32,480 nucleotides of DNA, taken from the NCBI GenBank assembly GCA_937888775.1, contig CALAQT010000541.1:1-32480 (forward strand). Direction: 5' to 3'. The notes under the pieces are model-generated. The model saw only the letters and a program-made list of their open reading frames with translations. It ran no database searches and was not told the origin of the DNA. This document shows, in pieces, positions 26,548 to 32,480 of the stretch. This DNA comes from an uncultured Actinomycetes bacterium. Lineage in GTDB: Bacteria; Actinomycetota; Thermoleophilia; Solirubrobacterales; Solirubrobacteraceae. Made by a program: the position numbers and the translations under genes. Each line of letters opens with the position of its first letter. Positions within the stretch are counted from its first letter, which is position 1.

Positions 26548-27506
26548 GTACCGGCGTCACGGCCCCGCGCGCTCCATCGACCGCACGGCTTCCGCTGGTG
26601 CGCAAGCTGCGCACGAGCGTCGAGTTGTTCCGCAGTCATTGGGCGGCCACCCGGGGCCACGACGACTTCTCGTGGGTGTTCGACGACATCGCCGCCTACG
26701 ATCAGCTGCTGCGCCGCCACGGCGCGGTCAGCCTCGAGCGGGCCCGCGTGCTCGAGATCGGCTATGGCGCCCGTCCGTTCCGTCTGATGGCGCTGCACAG
26801 CATGGGCGTCGATGCGGAAGGAGTCGACGCCGAAGCGCCGATTCTCGATGGCAAGCTGCGCGAGTTCGCCGCGGCGTTTCGGGTCAACGGCTTCGAGCGG
26901 GTGCTGAAGTCGACGGTCAGGCACGTGGTGTTCGACGCGCGCGAGCGCAGGGACTTCAGAGCCGCGCTGCAGGCCCGAGGACGCTCGCTGGCCGTCCGGC
27001 GGGAGCGCTTTCACGTGATGGACGCCGCGGCGTTCAAGCCCGCGGAAGGATACGACCTGATCATCTCCGAGGACGTTTTCGAGCACATCGCCCTGCCGTC
27101 GCTCACGGTCCTGGTCTCGAACATCGCGCGCTGGCTGCGGCCGGGAGGGATTGCGCTGATCAGGCCCAACATCTTCACCGGGATTACGGGCGGTCATGCA
27201 CTGGATTGGAGCCGGCATTCGTTCACCACGCCCGGGCTTCAGCGGAGCACCGAGCCCTGGGATCACCTCCGCTCGCGCCGCTACGTACCGAACACGTTCC
27301 TGAACGAGCTCACCCGCGATCAATACCGCGAGCTGTTCGCCGCCGAGTTCTCGATTCTCGAGGAACACGTCGCCCAGGCCGAGCTGGGACGCGAGTTCCT
27401 CGATCGTGCTCTCGCGCGCGAGCTCGCAGGGTGGTCGGACGACGAGCTGTTCAGCAACCAGGTGCGCATGGTGCTGCGCCGGCGCCCGCGCGAGCAACCC
27501 GCTTAA
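26544..27506 (+). CDS. Class I SAM-dependent methyltransferase
   Basis: 320 residues from a GTG at 26544 that overlaps the ligase stop (GTGA), with GGAG about 5 bases upstream. The longer frame from 26310 lies inside the ligase gene and is rejected. SAM-binding motif I, Val-Leu-Glu-Ile-Gly-Tyr-Gly-Ala-Arg-Pro, is at 69-78. Asp-Leu-Ile-Ile-Ser-Glu-Asp-Val-Phe-Glu-His-Ile, near 170-181, matches the motif II/post-motif region of the Methyltransf_11/23 group. Last gene of the rightward operon, ending just before a strong hairpin. It may methylate a sugar of the glycan; the substrate is not known. Confidence 0.88.
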   Translation: MSTGVTAPRAPSTARLPLVRKLRTSVELFRSHWAATRGHDDFSWVFDDIAAYDQLLRRHGAVSLERARVLEIGYGARPFRLMALHSMGVDAEGVDAEAPILDGKLREFAAAFRVNGFERVLKSTVRHVVFDARERRDFRAALQARGRSLAVRRERFHVMDAAAFKPAEGYDLIISEDVFEHIALPSLTVLVSNIARWLRPGGIALIRPNIFTGITGGHALDWSRHSFTTPGLQRSTEPWDHLRSRRYVPNTFLNELTRDQYRELFAAEFSILEEHVAQAELGREFLDRALARELAGWSDDELFSNQVRMVLRRRPREQPA

Positions 27507-27512
27507 CAGGTT

Positions 27513-27544
27513 TGCGCCCCGCGGGTACTCGCCCGCGGGGCGCA
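27513..27544. terminator. Strong hairpin, bidirectional terminator
   Basis: Perfect 13-bp arms (27513-27525 and 27532-27544, TGCGCCCCGCGGG and its complement) with a 6-base loop. It sits in the 61-bp gap between two convergent genes (stops at 27506 and 27568). No long T-run follows on either strand, as is common in high-GC actinobacteria. Confidence 0.8.
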
Positions 27545-27567
27545 GGTTTACGGCGCGGCGGGCGCTC

Positions 27568-29718
27568 CTACATGCCCGCGGATGCTCCGTTGTTGTCCCA
27601 GATGTTGCCGCTCCAGGTTGTCTGGTTGGACTCGAAGTAGACACCGAGCCCGTACTGTCCGCCGCTCGAGTAGTAGATGGTCGAGAAGCGGTTGCCCGTG
27701 ACCGTCTGCGGGCCAGTAGCGAAGCTACAACCCCCGTTGCCGGTCGGGCCATAGACCACGTAGTCACCGCCAGCCATCAGGTTGTTCGTGATCGTCTCGC
27801 TGGTAACCGGACCGCCCCAGCAGGTCACGAACACCGCTGCCGTCTGGTCGTGCGGGTTCAGCAGCGTGTTGTGGTTGATCGTGATCGACCCGGCGCCGCC
27901 GTCGTAGGCCACCGGCTCGTAGTGGTCGCTGGGGATGTTGGCGTTGTCGATCCAGTAGAAGTCCGCGAGCGTCCCGCTGCCGTGGAGGATGTCGTCCAGG
28001 CATGTGCCGTAGTCACGCTCCATCGTCAGCTGATCGCCCGACTCATTCATGACGCCGGCGAACAGCGATCCGCCCTGGCAGTTCGAACCCTGCATCGTCG
28101 TGTCCTCGACGACTGTGCCGCTGACGCCGCTCTGAATCATGATCGCGGACACGCCGTTGAGCTGGCCGTTCCCGGTCGTGATCTTCGTGTCCTTGATCGT
28201 CACGTTGTTGGCCGTGACGGTGATCGTGCCGTTCACGCTCAGGTCAGAGATCGTCTCGCCAGGCGTGCCGGCGGTGATCGAACCAGAGCTCGTCAACTGC
28301 GTGCCCGCGGGCACGCCCGAGTTGGTCGCGTCCGGGTAACCGCACGCGCTCGGATTGGCGATGCAGTTGGTCTGCGTCCCGCCACCGCCGCCGCCGGAGC
28401 TTGCGGCGGCGATCGCGGCGCTCGCGCCGGAGGTGGCCGAGGCCGATCCGCCGCCGTTTGAGGCGGTGACGACGACGCGGATGGTGTGGCCGACGTCGCC
28501 GCTGGTGAGCGTGTAGCTGTTCGCGTCTGCGGCTCCGCTGATCCCGGTGCAGCCGGCGCCTGAGCCGTTGCAGTCCTGCCAGTTGTAGCTGTAGCCGGTG
28601 GGGCTACCGGTCCAGGACCCGTTGGAGCTCGTCAACGTGTCGCCTTGCGTGGTGGTGCCGCTGATCTGCGGCAGAGCCGTGTTCGACGGCGCCGTCGGTG
28701 CGGTCGCACTCACGACCACGTCGTGCTCGACGGTCGCACTGCGCCCGTTCGCGTCGGTCACGGTGAGCACGGTGTACTTCGTGCCCGCGTCACTGAACGC
28801 GTAGTTGACGCTCTGGCTCGATCCAAATGGCCACGTGCCGCCGCCGGGCGGATCGTCCGCCCATGCGTAGGAGCATGGAGTCGCCGAACAGGTCGAGCCT
28901 GAGGCGTTGAAGTGCGCTGACTGTCCGGTCACGGGGCTGCTCGGCGAATCGGTGAACGCCGCCGTCGGTCCCGCGGGAGGCGGTGGCGAATCCGAGCTCG
29001 TGGTCGTCGTCGTCGTGGGCGGCGGATCGGTGCTCGAGACCTTGCCGACCGCATATGCCGAGATCGGGCAGGTGTTCCACTGTTGCCCGCTGGTCCACGA
29101 GGAAGGGAGCGCGCTCAGGCCTAACTGAGCGGAGGTCTCACTGTTGCACGGGCCGCCAGTACGGTCGCGGAAGAACAGGGTGCCGTAGCGCCCGAGCACC
29201 GCCACGCAGTAGGTGCTTCCGGCGCTCACCGAGGTGGAGCGGAGGGTGACCGTGTCCCACGCGCCGCGGCTGGGGTAGGAAACAGAACCCGCTGCGAGCA
29301 GGGACCCTGGGTGTCCGCCGTTGTCGGCGTACAGGCCGGCGAACAACGTCCTCGCCGAGTTGTGGGAGTCGACGTAGATCCTGATCGACGTGACGGTGGC
29401 CGCGCTCTGGCTGCTGAACGGGAACGCCTCCGCCAGGCCGGCGGTATCGAAGGAGACCGTCCGCTCGACGGCCTGATCCCCGAACAGCACAGAACCGGTG
29501 GCGGCCGCGGTAGTTCTCCTGGCCGGGGAGTGCGTCCGCGACGGTTTGCGGACGGTCCGCTTGTGCTTGTGTCCGCGTCCCTTGTGCCGCGCATGCTTGT
29601 GGATGACACGCGAGTTGTGACCCGCGTGTGAGTGTGTGATCGACGAGCGTGTCGATCCCCATGCCACGCTTGCCGTAGCCGATAGGCACAGCAAGCAAAC
29701 AATTGCAATACGCCGCAT
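27568..29718 (-). CDS. Secreted multidomain beta-helix protein with PKD- and Ig-like domains
   Basis: The 716-residue product starts at the ATG at 29718, with GAGAGGG 6 bases upstream. Signal peptide about 1-21. Residues 29-70 are an unusual His/Lys/Arg-rich stretch. Residues about 75-228 form a jelly-roll-like module like those in the genes at 4943 and 6664. A Thr/Pro linker (229-249) follows, then a PKD-like domain (about 250-338) and an Ig-like domain (about 341-436). After a Gly-rich linker the beta-helix domain runs from 450 to 716, with the Asn-Cys-x5-Ser-Ala-Cys-Gly-Tyr-Pro-Asp-Ala entry and Cys-Leu-Asp-Asp-Ile-Leu-His motifs shared by all four paralogues. The probable role is binding or cleaving extracellular glycan. 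It lies about 18 kb from its three relatives but in the same glycan region. No cell-wall anchor is visible. Confidence 0.88.
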   Translation of the reverse strand: MRRIAIVCLLCLSATASVAWGSTRSSITHSHAGHNSRVIHKHARHKGRGHKHKRTVRKPSRTHSPARRTTAAATGSVLFGDQAVERTVSFDTAGLAEAFPFSSQSAATVTSIRIYVDSHNSARTLFAGLYADNGGHPGSLLAAGSVSYPSRGAWDTVTLRSTSVSAGSTYCVAVLGRYGTLFFRDRTGGPCNSETSAQLGLSALPSSWTSGQQWNTCPISAYAVGKVSSTDPPPTTTTTTSSDSPPPPAGPTAAFTDSPSSPVTGQSAHFNASGSTCSATPCSYAWADDPPGGGTWPFGSSQSVNYAFSDAGTKYTVLTVTDANGRSATVEHDVVVSATAPTAPSNTALPQISGTTTQGDTLTSSNGSWTGSPTGYSYNWQDCNGSGAGCTGISGAADANSYTLTSGDVGHTIRVVVTASNGGGSASATSGASAAIAAASSGGGGGGTQTNCIANPSACGYPDATNSGVPAGTQLTSSGSITAGTPGETISDLSVNGTITVTANNVTIKDTKITTGNGQLNGVSAIMIQSGVSGTVVEDTTMQGSNCQGGSLFAGVMNESGDQLTMERDYGTCLDDILHGSGTLADFYWIDNANIPSDHYEPVAYDGGAGSITINHNTLLNPHDQTAAVFVTCWGGPVTSETITNNLMAGGDYVVYGPTGNGGCSFATGPQTVTGNRFSTIYYSSGGQYGLGVYFESNQTTWSGNIWDNNGASAGM

Positions 29719-30035
29719 TCCGGTCCCTCTCGCCTAGTGACTCAGTGCGGCTGCTATGGACGCCGATGGAGGCGGCTGTAAGTCGTCCGGGAGGGGCGTC
29801 GGGCAAACGTCCACCAGCTAGTACAAGCGTCGAGTCGCGGTCAGTAGTTACCGCTGAGGGGAACGACCGTAGTGCACCCCGAAAGGTTTTTAATCCGGCG
29901 CGTCCCGCGGACACAGTGCGTCCAGGGAGGGCTGGACACCTCTGATCTGAACGAGGCGGCCGGTTGTGCGCGTCCAGTCGGCGACCGGGCGCGATTAAGT
30001 GACCGACGCTTGACCCGGCCCGTGACGGGCGGTGC
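29719..30035. other. 317-bp intergenic region, no gene seen
   Basis: Lies upstream of the 716-aa protein gene and downstream of the sugar transferase gene, both on the minus strand. It holds short inverted repeats: GTCCAG/CTGGAC at 29920-29925/29932-29937, and GCCCG/CGGGC at 30018-30030 just after the sugar transferase stop, the latter a weak terminator candidate. A promoter for the 29718 gene is expected here, but no convincing -35/-10 pair was found. The leader element seen at 6438 and 8155 is absent. Confidence 0.5.
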
Positions 30036-30740
30036 TCACGACGCGCCGCGCAGGCTCAGCACGGCGGGGACGGTTCGCAGCAAGATCCACAGGTTCAGCC
30101 AGACCGACCGCCGGCGAACGTATTCCGCGTCGAGCGCGATCATCTCCTCGAGCGTGAGCTCGGAGCGGCCGCTGACCTGCCATAGACCGGTCAGACCCGG
30201 CTTGACCGCGAACCGCACGAACCAGTGCGCCGGGTAGTGCTCGACCTCGTAAGCGATCGGCGGACGCGGGCCGACCAGCGACATCTCGCCGCGCAACACG
30301 TTCCACAGTTGCGGAAGCTCATCGAGGCTCGACCGCCGCAGGAGCCGCCCGACGCGTGTCACCCGGTCGTCTGAGGAGAGCTTGAAGCGCGGCTTGCCCT
30401 CGGTCTTCGGCGGTTGCTCTCCGGCGATCAGGCTGAGCACGAATTCACGGTGGACGTCGTGGCTGACGCCTTCCCGCATCGTGCGGAACTTGTTGACCGT
30501 GAACGTGGCCAGACTGCGGCCGAAGCGGCGCTGGCGGAACAGGACGGGCCCCTGGGACTCCAGGCGGATGGCCACCGAGATCACGAGCAAGATCGGTGCG
30601 AGCAGGATCAGCAACAGCGCCGCCACGACCACGTCGAGCGTGCGGCAGGCCGCATCGGCGGCGCGGGGCTGACGGTCTGCGTACGCCCCGTGCTGCGCGG
30701 CTTCTGATCGATTAATTGCTGCTGTGCCCACGTCTGCCAC
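30036..30740 (-). CDS. Polyisoprenyl-phosphate sugar-1-phosphate transferase (priming glycosyltransferase)
   Basis: The 234-residue product is the short bacterial sugar transferase type, with one membrane hairpin/segment at about 36-58 and no N-terminal four-helix domain. Family motifs in order: Val-Leu-Phe-Arg-Gln-Arg-Arg-Phe-Gly, Lys-Phe-Arg-Thr-Met, Arg-x-Ser-Leu-Asp-Glu-Leu-Pro-Gln-Leu-Trp-Asn-Val, Met-Ser-Leu-Val-Gly-Pro-Arg-Pro and Lys-Pro-Gly-Leu-Thr-Gly-Leu-Trp-Gln-Val-Ser-Gly-Arg. It transfers a sugar-1-phosphate from a nucleotide sugar to undecaprenyl phosphate, starting glycan assembly on the inner membrane face. The start is a GTG at 30740 with a weak AGG upstream. It lies 182 bp downstream of the RiPP-like precursor gene on the same strand, separated by a strong hairpin. 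Confidence 0.93.
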   Translation of the reverse strand: MADVGTAAINRSEAAQHGAYADRQPRAADAACRTLDVVVAALLLILLAPILLVISVAIRLESQGPVLFRQRRFGRSLATFTVNKFRTMREGVSHDVHREFVLSLIAGEQPPKTEGKPRFKLSSDDRVTRVGRLLRRSSLDELPQLWNVLRGEMSLVGPRPPIAYEVEHYPAHWFVRFAVKPGLTGLWQVSGRSELTLEEMIALDAEYVRRRSVWLNLWILLRTVPAVLSLRGAS

Positions 30741-30837
30741 CTTGCCTGATCAACGTCCAAGGTCGCGGACAAATTGCACCCGGAAGTGACACTTACGCCG
30801 GCGGCACCGGCCGCCGCGTCGTCTCCCGACAGCGCAA

Positions 30838-30868
30838 TGGCCAGCGGCGAGATCCTCGCCGCTGGCCA
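30838..30868 (-). terminator. Perfect 14-bp hairpin after the precursor gene
   Basis: Arms 30838-30851 and 30855-30868 pair over 14 bp (TGGCCAGCGGCGAG and its complement) with a 3-base loop. It lies 55 bp downstream of the precursor stop and about 100 bp before the sugar transferase start. There is no T-run. It probably ends or attenuates the precursor transcript and could protect its 3' end. The same perfect stem could also act on the plus strand, where no gene ends nearby. Confidence 0.7.
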
Positions 30869-30922
30869 CCGGTTCCTGCAGTTGCTGGGCGAGCGCAGGA
30901 CCGCCCCCCAGCGATTACAGCG

Positions 30923-31081
30923 TCAGGATGCCCAGCTCACCGACTGCTGCTCGTAGAAGGCGCCGTCGGCTCCGCCTATCACCTTCGCCGGAATCGACTG
31001 GGTCAGGACGTGAACGGCACCTAGGACGCGCAGCCGCGGTGGCGCGTACGCCATCTGGGCTTTGTCCGTAACTGACTTCAC
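30923..31081 (-). CDS. Candidate lasso-type RiPP precursor peptide
   Basis: 52 residues from a GTG at 31081. That start is chosen because AAAGGGG lies 6 bases upstream; the longer frame from 31174 reads through the ribosome site and a dyad. A shorter start at Met10 has no ribosome site. The leader has Tyr12-x2-Pro15-x-Leu17-x3-Gly21-x5-Thr27, matching the lasso leader pattern recognised by PqqD-like B1 proteins, with Thr at the usual penultimate leader position. Canonical cleavage would be after Gln28, giving a 24-residue core starting Ser-Ile-Pro-Ala-Lys and ending Ser-Trp-Ala-Ser. The only core acids are Asp39 and Glu44 (core positions 11 and 16), not 7-9 as usual. It is divergent from an HPr-kinase-like gene and near a cyclase-like gene. 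Family membership is likely; the final structure is unknown. Confidence 0.75.
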   Translation of the reverse strand: MKSVTDKAQMAYAPPRLRVLGAVHVLTQSIPAKVIGGADGAFYEQQSVSWAS

Positions 31082-31087
31082 TGCGGT

Positions 31088-31094
31088 CCCCTTT
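31088..31094 (-). promoter_or_regulatory. Ribosome binding site for the precursor gene
   Basis: AAAGGGG on the minus strand, ending 6 bases before the GTG at 31081. It is the main reason to prefer this start. Confidence 0.65.
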
Positions 31095-31098
31095 CTCT

Positions 31099-31117
31099 TC
31101 TCCCCGTACCGGGGAGA
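31099..31117. promoter_or_regulatory. Perfect inverted repeat in the divergent precursor/kinase gap
   Basis: TCTCCCCG (31099-31106), TAC, CGGGGAGA (31110-31117): 8-bp perfect arms with a 3-base spacer. It lies in the 76-bp space between the GTG at 31081 and the ATG at 31158, just upstream of the precursor's ribosome site. It could be an operator serving both genes or a 5'-UTR hairpin in the precursor mRNA. No clear promoter hexamers were found. Confidence 0.5.
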
Positions 31118-31157
31118 CTTGTACACGGGATTATCAATACGCTCCGGCGCCATCGCA

Positions 31158-32027
31158 ATGACCGAGCGGACCACATCGGGTGTTCAGGACTTGAACGCAG
31201 AACACCGGCCACGCGGCGCATACGGGTTTCAGCTGACGGGCGTCCCGGCGGCGCGGGAGCTGCTGGTCGAGGCGCCGTCGCATTGGCCGCGCCTGGATCT
31301 CGAGGTCTGCATCACCTCGGAACCCGAGCCTCCCGGCGACCACGTCGACGACGAGTTTGCAGTGCTGCGGCTCCGGTCGGGCGGCTCGGCGCGAATCGAA
31401 CGCGGTGCCGGCTGCGCCACGTTCATGCTCGGTCAACGGCCGTCGGACGGGGCGCTCGTCCATCCGCACCTCGCCTCGGTCGCTGTGGTCGCGGCGCACT
31501 GGCTCGGCCGGGAGACGTTTCACGCGGGCGCGTTCCTGGCGGGCGGCGGGGTCTGGGGAGTGCTCGGCGACAAGGAGGCCGGCAAGAGCTCGCTGCTCGC
31601 CTCGCTGGCGCTCGCGGGCGTGCCGGTCGTCTCCGACGACATCCTGGTGCTCGACCAGATGACGGCGCTGGCGGGACCGCGTTCGATCGATCTGCGCGCC
31701 GGCGCGGCCCGCCATCTGGCGGTCGGTGAGGCGGTCGGGGTGATGGGTACGCGCGAGCGCTGGCGGCTCGTGCTCGGCCCGATCGCCGCCGAGGCGCCAA
31801 TGCGCGGCTGGGTGCTGCTGCGCTGGGACACCGACACCGGGGTGCGCGCGCTGAGCGGGTCCGAGCGCCTGATCAAGTTGGCCGCACACCGCGGGGGGCG
31901 CCTGTACCCGCCCGAGCCTGGATTGCTGGTGGCTCTGAGTGCGCTTCCCGTGCTCGAGCTGCGGCGCCCCCAGAGCTGGGAGTCAGGCAGGGATGCGATC
32001 GAGCGGTTGCTCGAGGCGGTCGGCTGA
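31158..32027 (+). CDS. HPr-kinase-like (PadeK-type) kinase, candidate RiPP tailoring enzyme
   Basis: 289 residues from the ATG at 31158. The frame is open from 31062, but that start lies inside the divergent precursor gene. The C-terminal two thirds match the HprK fold: Phe-His-Ala-Gly-Ala-Phe-Leu at 121-127, the P-loop Gly137-x4-Gly-Lys-Ser144, then Val-Val-Ser-Asp-Asp-Ile-Leu at 157-163, the usual Ser-Asp-Asp metal/catalytic segment. HprK-like proteins in paeninodin-type lasso clusters phosphorylate the C-terminal Ser of the precursor. The neighbouring precursor here ends in Ser, which supports the same role (inference). No ribosome site is obvious. Its 3' end overlaps the convergent asparagine-synthetase-like gene by 45 bases. 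Confidence 0.82.
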   Translation: MTERTTSGVQDLNAEHRPRGAYGFQLTGVPAARELLVEAPSHWPRLDLEVCITSEPEPPGDHVDDEFAVLRLRSGGSARIERGAGCATFMLGQRPSDGALVHPHLASVAVVAAHWLGRETFHAGAFLAGGGVWGVLGDKEAGKSSLLASLALAGVPVVSDDILVLDQMTALAGPRSIDLRAGAARHLAVGEAVGVMGTRERWRLVLGPIAAEAPMRGWVLLRWDTDTGVRALSGSERLIKLAAHRGGRLYPPEPGLLVALSALPVLELRRPQSWESGRDAIERLLEAVG

Positions 32028-32480
32028 GGCGAGCCACACCGACTGCAACAGCGAGAACGAATTCGCCGCGGGCCGCTCCCGCGACCAATGCTCGGCCAGT
32101 GCTGCGGGCTCGACCCACTGCTCCGGTACGCCGCGGCCGTCCCATCGCCGCACGAATGCACGCGTGCGCTCGGTCCAGAACGCCTCGTTGAAGTTCGCCT
32201 TCGACGCCCGGTTACAGACCTCCTCGGGCAGCACCTCCCCGAACAGCCGTCGCATCCCCTCCGTGCGGCCGGCGAATCCGAGCGGGGCCGCGTCGCGCGC
32301 CACGGCCGCCCACAGCTCGGGGCTGAGCAGTGGATGCGCTAGCAGCACGTCGTGATCCGCGGCGAGCAGCGACATGCCGGCCGTCCCCGACGCGATGTAG
32401 CGCGCGCGCAGCGTGAACCCCAGCCGCGCGGCGAGCCCTCGCGGCTGGCTGACGCTCCAGTCCGCGAGCGCGGCGCTGGC
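31983..32480 (-). CDS. Asparagine-synthetase-like protein (lasso-cyclase candidate), N-terminus beyond window
   Basis: The visible 165 C-terminal residues are open to the right edge. They resemble the C-terminal part of the asparagine synthetase domain: a Leu-Leu-Ala-His-Pro-Leu-Leu-Ser-Pro-Glu-Leu segment (the 'dominant-site' helix region), then Gly-x-Thr-Glu-Gly-Met-Arg-Arg-Leu-Phe and Leu-Pro-Glu-Glu-Val-Cys-Asn-Arg-x-Ser-Lys-Ala-x-Phe-Asn. In lasso loci the homologue (McjC type) activates the ring Asp/Glu with ATP and closes the macrolactam. In exopolysaccharide loci asparagine-synthetase-like amidotransferases also occur. Next to a lasso-type precursor and kinase, the cyclase role is favoured. 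The glutaminase and ATP-binding parts cannot be seen. Its stop overlaps the kinase gene's 3' end. Confidence 0.78.
   Translation of the reverse strand, partial: ASAALADWSVSQPRGLAARLGFTLRARYIASGTAGMSLLAADHDVLLAHPLLSPELWAAVARDAAPLGFAGRTEGMRRLFGEVLPEEVCNRASKANFNEAFWTERTRAFVRRWDGRGVPEQWVEPAALAEHWSRERPAANSFSLLQSVWLASADRLEQPLDRIPA

Noticed and set aside
31062..31157. Upstream extension of the kinase reading frame
   Set aside because: It would start inside the divergent precursor gene and run through the dyad; family similarity begins only after 31158.
31082..31174. 31-residue N-terminal extension of the precursor frame
   Set aside because: It reads through the ribosome site and inverted repeat and would make an unusually long lasso leader.

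Overview
The window is high-GC DNA with overlapping genes, many GTG starts and GGAGG-type ribosome sites. Families and composition fit a soil actinomycete, most plausibly class Thermoleophilia (Solirubrobacter/Conexibacter-like); that placement is inference. It reads as one large surface-polysaccharide and secreted-protein region, with a candidate RiPP locus at its right end.

Left part (1-20982, all minus strand, transcribed right to left). It begins with a FemAB-like transferase, a polysaccharide deacetylase and a GT4 glycosyltransferase. Next comes a giant secreted protein (about 2344 aa) with an N,N-dimethylformamidase-beta-like domain, five DUF4082 modules and nine fibronectin type III modules. 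It is followed by a small lipoprotein, a hexapeptide acyltransferase and three secreted or anchored parallel beta-helix proteins. The run ends with a sugar-nucleotide epimerase, a DegT-type aminotransferase and a second DUF4082/FN3 protein cut by the left edge. Many neighbours overlap by 1-4 bases, so translational coupling is likely. Long exact repeats lie inside the coding regions: 953 bp shared by two beta-helix genes, at least 714 bp in the left-edge gene, and 223 bp in the giant gene.

Middle part (21089-27506). One GT2 glycosyltransferase faces right and two coupled GT2 genes face left. A rightward operon follows with a Wzz-like membrane protein, an O-antigen-ligase/polymerase-like protein and a class I methyltransferase. 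It ends at a strong hairpin shared with the convergent fourth beta-helix protein (716 aa).

Right part (30036-32480). There is a polyisoprenyl-phosphate sugar transferase, the likely first step of glycan assembly. Beside it sits a short gene whose product carries the lasso-peptide leader pattern (Tyr-x2-Pro-x-Leu-x3-Gly-x5-Thr) and ends in Ser. It is divergent from an HPr-kinase-like gene and lies near a truncated asparagine-synthetase-like gene. This trio resembles paeninodin-type lasso loci, in which a kinase phosphorylates the C-terminal Ser. The core, however, has no Asp/Glu at the usual ring positions if cleaved canonically, so the product may be unusual.

Overall, sugar-nucleotide enzymes, glycosyltransferases, priming transferase, chain-length and polymerase proteins and FemAB/deacetylase tailoring would build an exopolysaccharide. 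The beta-helix and DUF4082/FN3 proteins would act on it or bind it outside the cell. No tRNA, rRNA, CRISPR array, transposase or transcription regulator was seen.
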